Shown here one piece after another: positions 55,683-64,000 of a DNA stretch of 64,000 bases. The position numbers were made by a program, and so were the translations under genes. The first letter of the stretch is position 1. Each line of letters opens with the position of its first letter. Source of the stretch: Saccharina japonica (Eukaryota; Sar; Phaeophyceae; Laminariales; Laminariaceae); the NCBI GenBank assembly GCA_008828725.1, contig MEHQ01000128.1, positions 791,504 to 855,503 of the forward strand, read 5' to 3'. The notes under the pieces are model-generated. The model was given only the letters and a program-made list of their open reading frames with translations. It searched no databases and had not been told where the DNA came from.

Positions 55683-56387
55683 TCTGCTATTGTATTATTG
55701 TGGCGTGCACCTTTTCGCGGGCCGAAAGACGAGGTCTACGGTAGGGGCAAATAACACCTGATGGTTCCTTCCGAGGATCCGCAGCTGAGAAATGTTGAAG
55801 CCTAAGGCGGGATGCACAAATCGCACGAGCGACGTAGGCTGCATATACCGGCTACGGGGATCTACCTGCCCTAAACTTTCTGTACTATCAAGTTGGAATT
55901 GAATACCTGCCCGAGATGTGCAGTATTTATTTATGGAAGTCGGTTGTTGGGTGAGGTACATTATGGGGCTTATAAACCAACGCTTCCCTTCCCTTCCCTT
56001 CCCTTCCCCTACCTTTGATACGGTACGCTTGCTACGATAGGGATGCTATAACGTTTCGGCTAAGCTGGTGCTTGCCTCACGAGCTATATACCCGATTGAG
56101 GAGCTGCTGTACGCAATGTAGTTCGAATATTTATGTGTATCGTTCACAATATCAGTCGTTGCATCGTACGTAATGTTAGATCAGACCTGTTGTACGTACA
56201 TACATGTAGAGAACACGGGATCGTTTTTCTAGTTGTATTTTAGTTGCCAGGTGTTGGGCGAGATGTATGCAAAATTTGATATCAAGCGAGCACTACGACC
56301 TACGTACGTACTCCTATCGCCATTCACCTCTGTAGCCTCATTCGTAGCCGATCTTGGACGTGCATCCCGCCCATCAGTTTCACCTAC

Positions 56388-56428
56388 CAACGCGCGAAAG
56401 ACCGAACAAGGTTGCAGCCGAACGGAAA
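56388..56428 (-). CDS. Exon 6 (tentative): small linker exon
   Basis: Exon 5 ends in phase 0 and exon 7 starts in phase 2, so at least one more exon is required between them. This 41-bp stretch has acceptor gagcag| and donor TTG|gtaggt with the required phases. It would read FPFGCNLVRSFAR and complete a Trp with exon 7. The evidence is only splice consensus plus phase. A similar-length candidate with the same phases exists at about 55760-55803. Confidence 0.25.
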
Positions 56429-56575
56429 CTGCTCGGTCGCACCCCGCACATTCCGTCCACACGGCCGTCAATTGCCTGGTACGTCATGAATCGCAGGCCC
56501 GAACCGGAACTAAGCTTGGCTCTGTTGGCTCTTCCGCCGACGATGATAATAATGTTTGAGAGTATGGTTCTATTA

Positions 56576-57208
56576 ATATGACGCATGCTACCGTAAGGTA
56601 AAGGTGCACGATCATTGTTCTGGGGCTCTATACTAATATAGTAAGTCAAAGACTGATTTCGAAGATAAATGAAAATTGCTACCTGTATATACGTACCCGA
56701 TGATCAATCCCATGGCCCACCTAGGAAATGAAAAAATATATACTGGTATTGCAACACGATAATGAAAAAGACGGACGATTTTGGGTTAAGGAACCCGATC
56801 GTTCAGAAATCATTTTAGCCAAAACAACAAAAAACGGTACAGCAGTACCTCTATCGTAGCACGCGTCTAATTAGTACCAGTACATACTTTACGTATTGAC
56901 ATCGTAAATGACGAGTGCTGCGATAGAAATGGCACTTTTTGTCTGAAACGTTTTCGGAATGACCTATTAAACGCTCCTTAACCCAAATTCGTCGGAATTT
57001 CAGTCTTTCTTGTGTTGAAAAATTTTTCGTTGTGTACTTACAGTAACTTACAGTAAGCCATGGGTATTGTTCATCGGGTATAAATCATTTTTATTTTCCT
57101 CATGTAGAAAATCAGTTTTTGGGTGAGGTACAGAGCTTCGCAAGTGACCACCTTTATAAGGCAGAAAATGGCCTGCATGCAGGTGAACCTCTACCGTAGC
57201 ATGCGTCA
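56576..57208. mobile_element. Two MITE family 1 copies
   Basis: A reverse copy at 56576-56870 (ATGACGCATGCTACCGTAAG to CTCTATCGTAGCACGCGTCT) and a forward copy at 56918-57208 (GCTCCTTAACCCAAATTCGT to CTCTACCGTAGCATGCGTCA). They are separated by about 48 bp in the region between exon 5 and tentative exon 6. Confidence 0.78.
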
Positions 57209-57372
57209 ATTTTCGACCTCAACTACAACAACAGTAGTTTCCTTCCACCTGTGAGGCGCACGATATAATACTTCTATTTCGTACAAAACATTACGATATC
57301 TGCTCTGGTCAGCTCTGACTACGAAGGTAAGACCCCGGGGTGTTCGGTGGCCGTATGCAGTCCCTGCCTCAC

Positions 57373-57508
57373 CTGCTGCATAAAACGGGTGTATATCCTC
57401 CAGCGGGCGAACCGTTCTCCCGTGTCTCGACCCACAGCCTGGAGCATGTGGGTCCTTATCCTGTGTTGCTTTGCCGTCGAAGCGTCCACGGCTTCTCGCA
57501 GCTTTGCC
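57373..57508 (-). CDS. Exon 5: charged helical segment
   Basis: It starts in phase 2 after cgagcaag| and ends in phase 0 at CAGCAG|gtgagg. The 45 codons include AKLREAVDASTAKQHRIRTH and GERFARWRIYTRFMQQ. Aromatic residues spaced with arginines resemble the helical spacers between IQ motifs in the neighbouring exons. The donor is strong. The acceptor is less certain, because 57501 and 57512 are alternatives in the same frame. Confidence 0.7.
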
Positions 57509-58607
57509 CTTGCTCGAGAAGGGAGAGTTGTTTTGGAAAGTAGAAGGTGTGATGCTGGTCATTCTCACGGTTTGTGTCCAGGGGTAATGACAACCTCTCC
57601 CATCTGGCAACAACTGGTGCTTGCACCTTAGGTCCTCCGCAAAATGATTCGAACGGCATTTTCAACGAATGTAATCGTGCAAAACCGGTACTCGCACGAA
57701 ACTCCATTACCATTGCTGTCCAAGCGAAAGCTGCACCCTATTCATATACCTCGGACGGCTTATTATTTTAGATCATCAAGTTCCTCGCCTGCCGTTGCGA
57801 GAGGTTATGCAGAATCTGCAGAGTACATACCCAACCCAGGGGAAAATATTGCTAGATCCTGCAGACTATACGGCTCCCACCCAGCAGCATGAGTTAGAGT
57901 AGATCATACACGATCGATAATATATGTCGCGATGAAATATCTTGATCATATATATCTATACCGGGTATGATCTATCAGATCTGGCCGTGGTGTGCAACTG
58001 TCCAACGTTAACGTTTCTTTGCTCCATACAGCTCGGGTGAAAAATCCTGAAAGGTGCGTACTTAAGGAGAGCGGTGCTACGTGCACGGTGGCGCTGTCAG
58101 TTGTAAACGTTTGCCGGTGAATAATTGCAACCCCTCCAATCTGGCAAACTAACTGGTGTTTGCCGTAGTGGTCTTTCTCTATTTCATTCAAGCGATAACT
58201 GCAACCCATCCCACACGGTACAATGTACAGATTCGAAGGGTTGCAATCACGTTTAGGACACAGAAATTCCCATGTGTCTTGTCTTCGCGATTGCTCTAGT
58301 CTTAACGCTTTACGTTTTCGAGATATGCACGCTACTCTGCGACAACAACATATTCCTGCGTCCAGGTTTGAGTGTGGTACAGAGCCACTCGCCCGAGTGA
58401 AGTAAACGTGATAGTGAAAATCAGGCTACCTCCCCTACCGTAGCACCAGTCCTGTCATAACTGCCCACCCCACATGGCACAGTATACAGATTCGAAGGGT
58501 TGCAAGGGGACGAAACAATGAATAAAACAATCACTTTTGGGAAACAGACATTCCATTTGTCTTGTCGACGCAGCGTAGGAACATCGTGAGATCAAGGGTG
58601 GCCTCAC

Positions 58608-58760
58608 CTTTTTCGGTAGTCCAACCACGTTTGACGTATAATCGCTGCGCCAGCAGTCGCTTCCCGCTTCCTCCCCATCCAAGCCTTCCAGTCGGCTATG
58701 AAACCCCGTAGTCTTCGCCTCCACAGGACTCGAATTTGAACCTCGGTTCGCACGTGATTC
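58608..58760 (-). CDS. Exon 4: two IQ-type motifs
   Basis: This exon has 50 codons, phase 2 to phase 2, with acceptor aacag|gaatcac and donor AAAAAG|gtgagg. The product contains VQIRVLWRRRLRGFIADWKA and, after a short basic linker, GAAIIRQTWLDYRK. Both are IQ-like helices rich in Arg and Trp. The acceptor lacks a strong pyrimidine tract. A nearer alternative is 58695 (ttcatag|), which would give phase 1 and not fit exon 3. Confidence 0.75.
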
Positions 58761-58794
58761 CTGTTTTTTTTCCGTCGGGCGAAGTAACCGATTG

Positions 58795-59030
58795 AGATGC
58801 ATGCTACGATAGGGGTTCACCATGTTTTTTTTTGCTGATCTCCTCACTTGAGGAGCTCCGTACCTCAATACCTGCACAAGTCACCGAAAAATTGAAACCA
58901 AACAAAGATACAGGTGCTATGATAACCAATGAACAATCTGATGACCTACGGATACTCTGAATACACATTGAAAAACAACGAGTTAAGGCCAAAAGTGATA
59001 CATACCTCTATCGTAGCACGCGTCATGACT
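58795..59030 (-). mobile_element. MITE family 1, reverse copy
   Basis: Starts GCATGCTACGATAGGGGTTC, contains CACTTGAGGAGCTCCGTACC and ends CTCTATCGTAGCACGCGTCA. It lies 35 bp before the acceptor of exon 4. Confidence 0.78.
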
Positions 59031-59047
59031 TGGCAAGACTTGGATCC

Positions 59048-59300
59048 TGGACCCATCCCACGGTAGGGGCGCAGCAGAATTTTCTGAGCTCCTCACATGA
59101 GGAGCTGAATATCTCACCCGAAACATGACCTCGGAAACATTCGTTCGCGCAACCCGACCAACACTTTCAATGCGGTAGTCCAAAAACAAACGAACCAGTA
59201 AAATATGCACAGTATCCGGTGGTTACTCACGTGAGGAGCTCAACCGGTCAGAAAATAGGGAGCCAAAAAGTGGTACCCCTACCGTGGGATTGTTCAGATG
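59048..59300. mobile_element. MITE family 2, reverse copy
   Basis: It starts GACCCATCCCACGGTAGGGG and ends GGTACCCCTACCGTGGGATT. The inside matches the 23693 copy in reverse (CGAACCAGTAAAATATG, CACGTGAGGAGCTCAACCGG). Confidence 0.82.
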
Positions 59301-59369
59301 GTTCAGCCGTAATGCGTCATAGAGAGGAACGCTGCGAAAGGCCCCCGCATTTGTGGGTTTAGCATGTTT

Positions 59370-59685
59370 AGCATGCGTGCTCCGATAGAGGTAGCTATAT
59401 AACCGTTTTTGGCTGAAACGGTTTTTTCGAATGACGCGGCTCCTTGATCCGAAATCGTCCGAAATCGTCGAAATTTGATTTTTGTGTTGCGAAATGTCTC
59501 ATTTTGTACTCACTTAGGCCATGGCATTGTTCATCGGGTACCTACTGTGGTATATACCAGTTAAGACTTTCATTTTCCTCCAAAATCAGGATTTGGGTGA
59601 GGTAGTATAGAGCTCCTCAATTGATCACCCTACAAGAAACTCTTGGTGCACGTCTGACCTTAAGATAGCATGCGCCCGTCTGCAC
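59370..59685 (+). mobile_element. MITE family 1, forward copy
   Basis: Contains ATGCGTGCTCCGATAGAGGT, GGCTCCTTGATCCGAAATCG, TTGTTCATCGGGTACCTACT and GTATAGAGCTCCTCAATTG. The right end is decayed (CTTAAGATAGCATGCGCC). Confidence 0.72.
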
Positions 59686-59999
59686 GTTTATCAATGCCTA
59701 GGTAGCTTGGATATAGCCCAGCGTGTAGTATACCCCCTGCTCATCCGGTACCGAAGAGTGTTTCTGTAGAAGTATTGCAATTAGGGGTTGAACTCTCGAG
59801 CCCCAATATTTCCCACTGGCGGGGCTCCGCAACTAGGGGACCTACACCGTATATTTTCATTCGATGCGTACTGCATTTTCGTTATCTGCAAGCCCATTTG
59901 ATTGTGAATCCAGCTTACAGTAGCTGGCAGTATTTCTCGAAGTCTGTTGTTGGGTGACTTACCAAGGCCTTGGAAACCCGGTAAAATACGGATGAAAAC

Positions 60000-60118
60000 T
60001 AGTGCAGCACACTACAGTAGATCAAATTCCGCCAATTTTGGGTTAAGGAGCCTCGTCATTCAGAAACAAAATCAGCCAAATAAAGGTACAGTACCTCTAC
60101 CGTAGCACAAGTCCCTAC
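60000..60118 (-). mobile_element. MITE family 1, right-hand fragment
   Basis: Contains ATTTTGGGTTAAGGAGCCTC and the end CCTCTACCGTAGCACAAGTC. The left half of the element is missing. Confidence 0.65.
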
Positions 60119-60429
60119 CGTACCGTAGCACGTATGTACGTGTCTGAGGAAAAACACCCAGGCAGGCCGCTGAGATAGGAGATTTTTGACGCAGATGGGA
60201 GCGGTACGAAGCAGCGTTGATATTAATAATATTGCTTGCTGGCGCTCTGCACACCACTGAAATCACGGCAGCGTAGCGGGAGACCTAACCACACGTGGCA
60301 CAACCCCCTTTTACCACGTGGTTTTACCGTTTTACAGCAACATTTCCCTTGTGACAACATACAACCTCCACGAGACCGTTGACATGTTTCACCCAACCTC
60401 GCACAATTGTCGAAAGTTCATGCCACCCG

Positions 60430-60550
60430 TCGGACAGATAATTTACAGATATATCATTTACAGAGAGATGATCTACAGATAGACCATCTACAGATATATC
60501 ATCCACAGACAAATAATCTACATATAGCTCACCTACAGATAGATCATAGG
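60430..60550. repeat. ATCTACAGATAGA tandem repeat
   Basis: Units of about 15 bp (GATCTACAGATAGACCATCT and variants), roughly eight copies, related in style to the two AGATCATAC tracts. Confidence 0.75.
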
Positions 60551-60788
60551 TCATGACCTGCCCTTGCGAAATGTTTTGCAGAACATGTGTATAGTACCGA
60601 TGCAACCCAGGCAACGTGTCCTAGATCGTGTAAAATTTACGGTTACAAGCCGGCAGCAGCATGATGAGCTAGATGGTACAAGTCAGGAGCCAATCCCTTC
60701 CCCGAAAGATCTGCATCATGAAGTAGGAATCGAATATATGCCCGATGTGCCAACGATTCGCCCCTCGCATCAGGCAAGAGCTACCCAC

Positions 60789-60892
60789 CTCCACCGCCGT
60801 ACGATGGGAGCCTGAATCTTGGCCTTCGCTTTGCAGTGTCGCAGCTCCACTTCTCGCATCACTGCACTCCTGACAATGCTTTCCACAGCCTC
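60789..60892 (-). CDS. Exon 3: helical segment with IQ motif
   Basis: The acceptor is ttcgtcag|gaggct (phase 0) and the donor GAG|gtgggt (phase 2). It encodes 34 codons beginning EAVESIVRSAVMREVEL and containing the IQ core KAKIQAPIVRRW. The IQ motif is completed by exon 4 (RRW-R-NHV). A second donor four bases further on would give phase 0, but phase 2 matches exon 4 and has the better consensus. Confidence 0.75.
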
Positions 60893-61432
60893 CTGACGAA
60901 CCAATCGTACATACGTGGCAGGTTCACAGCGGTAATGCGGGTAGCTCATGATGGAGTGCACATTGACATGATGCATAGCTAAAAGGGTACAGCCGTATAC
61001 CGTACGGAAAAAGTTGTAAGCGAGACACACATTTTCTCGTGCTCTAAAGCGGATCGACTCGGACGCTACTATAGGTTCGAGGAAACGCTCCGAGAAATTT
61101 GGAGTCTACCCCGAACCTAGGGGGCTCCCTATGCAGTATGTCCCACAGCTGTGGTGCAGCACAAACTGGTTTTTCTTGACAGAGTGAGCGTTCTTCGCGA
61201 AAAGGATACAGCACGGCTCGTACGCACTACTGCTGTTTGCGATTTGCAACTTGGCTACGCTAAAGCTACGCTAGACGTGTGTTGACACATGCTGAGGTAG
61301 AGGCGCACCAATAGTTTTCTGAGTTTTTTCGCTTGAGAAGCTCTACACTTCCTGAATTCTACAGCCTCAGATTGTGTCCCCCTCATACGGGATGTACATC
61401 CTACATGAGGACATATAAAATCCGTAAGTACG

Positions 61433-61525
61433 CGCGATCGAAGTATTACACTCAGCTAGCAAAGATGAGCTTCGACGAAATCCTCGAGCTCACAGCTGTT
61501 GTTTTTTATAATTTTTTTAATATAC
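61433..61525 (+). repeat. MSFDEI-type peptide-coding repeat, copy B
   Basis: Reads SKYYTQLAKMSFDEILELTA then VVFYNFFNI. It lies within the sequence inserted into the MITE at 61283-61825, so it is probably carried by a mobile element. Confidence 0.7.
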
Positions 61526-61536
61526 ACTACTGTAAT

Positions 61537-61636
61537 ATTACGGAGGACCATAGTAAATAGGACCAAATGTTGTAAGTAGAAACAGGTATTACTAAATGTA
61601 AGGTTTTTGTGTGTACCGGAGGTCCTATAGTAAGTC
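61537..61636. mobile_element. Fold-back MITE (GGGGGACCATAGTAAATAGG family), right end truncated
   Basis: Starts TTACGGAGGACCATAGTAAA and contains AAGGTTTTTGTGTGTACC. The right end stops at GTCCTATAGTAA without the final G/C run. It forms part of the insertion that splits the MITE at 61283-61825. Confidence 0.65.
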
Positions 61637-62231
61637 ACCCAAACATCAACTTGAAGAAAACGTAACATTGCAACCCGATGGTGAACAATCCCATGACTTA
61701 CGTATGACCAAAATCATCTCGGAAAAACTGAATAGCGGTCCCACCATTTTGGGCTAAGTAACCTTTCAGAGGTCATCCAGAAAACGGTTTTAGCCAAACA
61801 AGTGCCAATCTTATCATAGCACGGGGTCTGGTTATTAAAGCCCCCTTTTTGAGTGAGGAATATGATAACTCTTCATGGGAGGACCCTGAGAACAAACAAT
61901 TACAGTACATGCGCCCCTACAATGGCATCGGTGATTCATGGCTGCCTCAAAGCAAGGACTCATAAGCTCATCTCTCTCTCTCTCTCTCTCAGAAAACCAC
62001 GGATCACAGTTCTGATTTTTTCCTAGGGTTGCCTCGCACATGCCTTGGCCCTTTGAGACTGACGGTCGAGTATAGTGATATTATCAGGCTCTATATACAA
62101 ACATGCCCTGTTGACAATAGGCAACGTATTTAACGTCGAATACGCAGAGGACACTGTACCACAGCCAAATTAGTACTGCTGGAGGTACAGTACATTTTCT
62201 TCAAGACACAGGTTTTATGGGTGTACAGTAC

Positions 62232-62354
62232 CTTCTCTTGAAAGAGATGCCGTTGGCGCTTCTTAGCGACCTCCCGCGCAGCGAGGACCTGCCTTTCTTC
62301 CTCTGCTATGGCGTGCCGCTTAGCCTTGCCTCGGGCATACCTCAGCGCGGTCGC
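62232..62354 (-). CDS. Exon 2: basic helical / IQ-like segment
   Basis: The 41 codons are in phase 0 at both ends, with acceptor aatcag| and donor AAG|gtactg. The product is a highly charged helix (ATALRYARGKAKRHAI, then AEEERQVLAAREVAKKRQ). The first half continues the IQ-like helix begun in exon 1. No other frame of this stretch is open with matching splice sites. Confidence 0.75.
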
Positions 62355-62444
62355 CTGATTACATTAACGGGGGAAAACAGTCCACACATCGAGAAGATCA
62401 TTGGTCATTGCCACGTCATGATCTAGATCTTTCAGACCAGATTT

Positions 62445-62580
62445 TTCCTGGTATGTATGATCAACATGATCTGTATGATTTGCATGATCTGTATGATACG
62501 TATGATCTGTGTGATCCGTATGATCTGTATGATCTGTATGATCTGTATGATCTGTATGATCCGTATGATCTGTATGATCT
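62445..62580. repeat. TGATCTGTA tandem repeat
   Basis: About fifteen units of TGATCTGTATGATCTGTA with variants. The reading frame rich in Tyr-Asp-Leu is an artefact. It is the opposite orientation of the 39148 tract. Confidence 0.85.
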
Positions 62581-63477
62581 AGCTCATATTACCGGGTGGA
62601 AGCCTAACAATCCGCAAGATCTGTACGTGTGCAATAGCACATGCTTCCTGGGTTGCATCTGAACTATACAGACCTTGCACACAACATCTCATAGCGGCAG
62701 GTGATAATCTAGATTGTGTAGGTCTACACTGTAGTACTGTAGTGGTTTTTCTGAGGTGCGAAACATATTGAAAGCAGTCCCGTGACGTTGCTTGTTGATT
62801 GGTTCCGCGAATGTGTTTTTCAGTCGGCACCGCGAGCATTCTGGTTACGAGTACACGCCATGATATGCCGTGTGTCCCTAGGTCGAAAAAGCAGGGTCCC
62901 CTTTCGAGATGGCCACAGCCAGGTTCCCACGAGACATACAACTGCGGACCCGAACAGACCACGCGCGCTACGGTAGGGGCATGTGAGGTGCCAAATTGTT
63001 GAGGAGGTCTATGCCTCACGTTGACAGCTGGGACTTCTGGAAAAACTGCACGCCAAGCCCGGAACGCAATCCCACGAATACTGGTAGGTATCTCACGAAT
63101 AATGTACGCATAATTCGGGTGGCTTCAAAGTTCACGAGCTCCATTCTTAATATGATAGCGTTTGTAATTTGGGGCACAAAACGTGCAACTCCAACCCCTA
63201 CCGCTCAGCAAAGCTCAGACCGAAAGCTACAAAGCCAGGACCGGCAGTAGTTTAGTGCGATGAGCGAGGGACACGAACAATATCCTCAGAGCCAGCCGTT
63301 GGGTGAGGGGTACACAGTAGAGATCCTCAAGGCAGGAGAGCCAGACGACAAGTTGGACAGACCTTGCTGAGTCACATGGTACGGCATGGAGTTGCCCTTT
63401 TCAGCTCAAACATTTATCACGGACGGAGTTCCCTAATGGAGGGTTTGTACGTACCAACCCAATACATGTGGGGTTTA

Positions 63478-63715
63478 CACCCCTTGTTACGATACAGGTA
63501 CGCGTAGCTATTTATAACTGAACTGTTATCTGAACGATGGCGTTCCTCAACCCAAGCTCGTCCGAATTTCATTCTCGCGCGTTGCAATACGTTTCGTTGT
63601 GTACTTGATCCATGGGATTCTTCATCGCGTAGCATTTTATTTTCCCTCCAAACACAACGTGAGGTGTAGAGCTTCTCAAGCGAGGGACCTCATGAACAAC
63701 ATGGTGCACGCACCA
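63478..63715 (+). mobile_element. MITE family 1, forward copy, decayed
   Basis: Contains TTGTTACGATACAGGTACGC, CGTTCCTCAACCCAAGCTCG, GTTGCAATACGTTTCGTTGT and GCTTCTCAAGCGAGGGACCT. Intron between exons 1 and 2. Confidence 0.65.
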
Positions 63716-63968
63716 TGGGATTGCTTTACGGGGCTTATCATACATCGCTCTGTCCCGGTATATAACGACCGTCTCTACATCAATATTTAATAAAAAAATT
63801 CATTATATTTCGGTACAGAACAGACCTTTTGTTGGTTGTTGCTGTTGTTGGATCTCCTCAAGTGAGGAACCTAACAAATAATAAAAAAGGAGCTTCTCCC
63901 ATCGTAGGGCGGGTACACTGAAATACATCACATTAGCCCACCCTAGCCTAGCCTGCGTCTTTGTGTAC

Positions 63969-64000
63969 CTGGAGAGTGGCGGCCTTGATCGCGACCCTGT
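63969..64000 (-). CDS. Exon 1 (partial): start of IQ motif
   Basis: This exon is cut by the window edge. It reads RVAIKAATLQ and ends CAG|gtacac in phase 0. Joined to exon 2 it gives a basic helix, VAIKAATLQ-ATALRYARGKAKR, which resembles an IQ motif split by an intron. It is short, so support rests on the donor, the frame and the fit to exon 2. Confidence 0.55.

Larger units (their letters stand above)
61283..61825 (-). mobile_element. MITE family 1 copy split by an insertion
   Basis: The left part at 61283-61362 (ACATGCTGAGGTAGAGGCGC, CGCTTGAGAAGCTCTACAC) and the right part at about 61630-61825 (AAGTCACCCAAACATCAACT, CATTTTGGGCTAAGTAACC, TTATCATAGCACGGGGTC) are separated by 61363-61630. 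That segment contains the MSFDEI-type segment and a fold-back MITE. Confidence 0.65.
1369..64000 (-). other. Large multi-exon gene: IQ / ankyrin / WW / TPR scaffold protein, incomplete at both ends
   Basis: This is one minus-strand gene reconstructed from 30 exons, listed separately. Together they encode about 1,330 residues. The order is IQ-rich helices, nine ankyrin repeats, degenerate WW, IQ helices, canonical WW, IQ, TPR-like helices. Support comes from GT-AG borders with phases that agree between neighbours and from domains completed across junctions. Examples are ankyrin repeats over exons 13/14, 14/15, 15/16, 17/18, 18/19 and 19/20, and the WW domain over 25/26. IQ motifs bind calmodulin or EF-hand proteins, ankyrin and TPR repeats bind proteins, and WW domains bind proline-rich peptides. 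A Ca2+-responsive scaffold is therefore plausible but inferred. I cannot name the family. No start codon or stop codon is in the window. Two neighbouring genes joined by me in error is possible, but phase agreement makes that unlikely between exons 7 and 30. Confidence 0.85.

Noticed and set aside
62408..62662. Open frame of repeated Tyr-Asp-Leu
   Set aside because: It is the translation of the TGATCTGTA microsatellite.

Overview
The window is nuclear DNA from a eukaryote. The coding sequence is cut into about thirty exons of 40-520 bp with GT-AG introns of 0.2-13.5 kb. The introns hold inverted-repeat elements, a tRNA-derived SINE family, a LINE-type retrotransposon and satellite DNA. TTAGGG-type stretches, long introns and the combination of IQ, ankyrin, WW and TPR domains would suit a stramenopile such as a brown alga. 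That placement is a guess from style, not a demonstrated fact.

One gene dominates. It reads on the minus strand, enters at the right edge (exon at 63969-64000) and is still open at the leftmost exon found (1369-1524). I assembled about 1,330 codons by hand from reading frame, splice sites and intron phase. Nearly every neighbouring pair of exons has matching phases, and several codons, ankyrin repeats and one WW domain are completed only by joining exons. From N to C the product has: (i) an IQ-motif, arginine/lysine-rich helical region (exons 1-11, 64.0-49.6 kb); (ii) a region I do not recognise followed by nine ankyrin repeats (exons 12-20, 48.9-33.6 kb), the second repeat split by a poly-alanine low-complexity insert; (iii) a degenerate WW-like segment (exon 20); (iv) more IQ-type helices (exons 21-24); (v) a canonical WW domain split over exons 25-26; (vi) another IQ motif (exon 27); (vii) TPR-like helices (exons 28-30). 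This looks like a large calmodulin-responsive cytoplasmic scaffold, which is inference. The least certain link lies between exons 5 and 7.

Region by region: 0-8 kb holds the last four exons, a G-rich simple repeat, TGACTATTA-type repeats and a 68-bp minisatellite. The 13.5-kb intron between exons 26 and 27 (8.2-21.8 kb) contains a degenerate satellite of about 200-bp monomers (10.9-21.5 kb). Inside that satellite is a higher-order block of about four 0.8-kb units (12.2-15.3 kb), plus three SINE copies. The 28.5-33.0 kb intron holds a 5'-truncated LINE in the opposite orientation to the gene. From 24 to 64 kb almost every larger intron carries one or more copies of a 250-300 bp terminal-inverted-repeat MITE, with at least two other inverted-repeat families and several minisatellites.

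Two introns carry tandem copies of their own downstream 3' splice-acceptor region (39.85-40.33 kb and 4.88-5.52 kb), so decoy acceptors sit upstream of the real one. I found no rRNA, no free-standing functional tRNA, no CRISPR array and no convincing second protein gene apart from the LINE.
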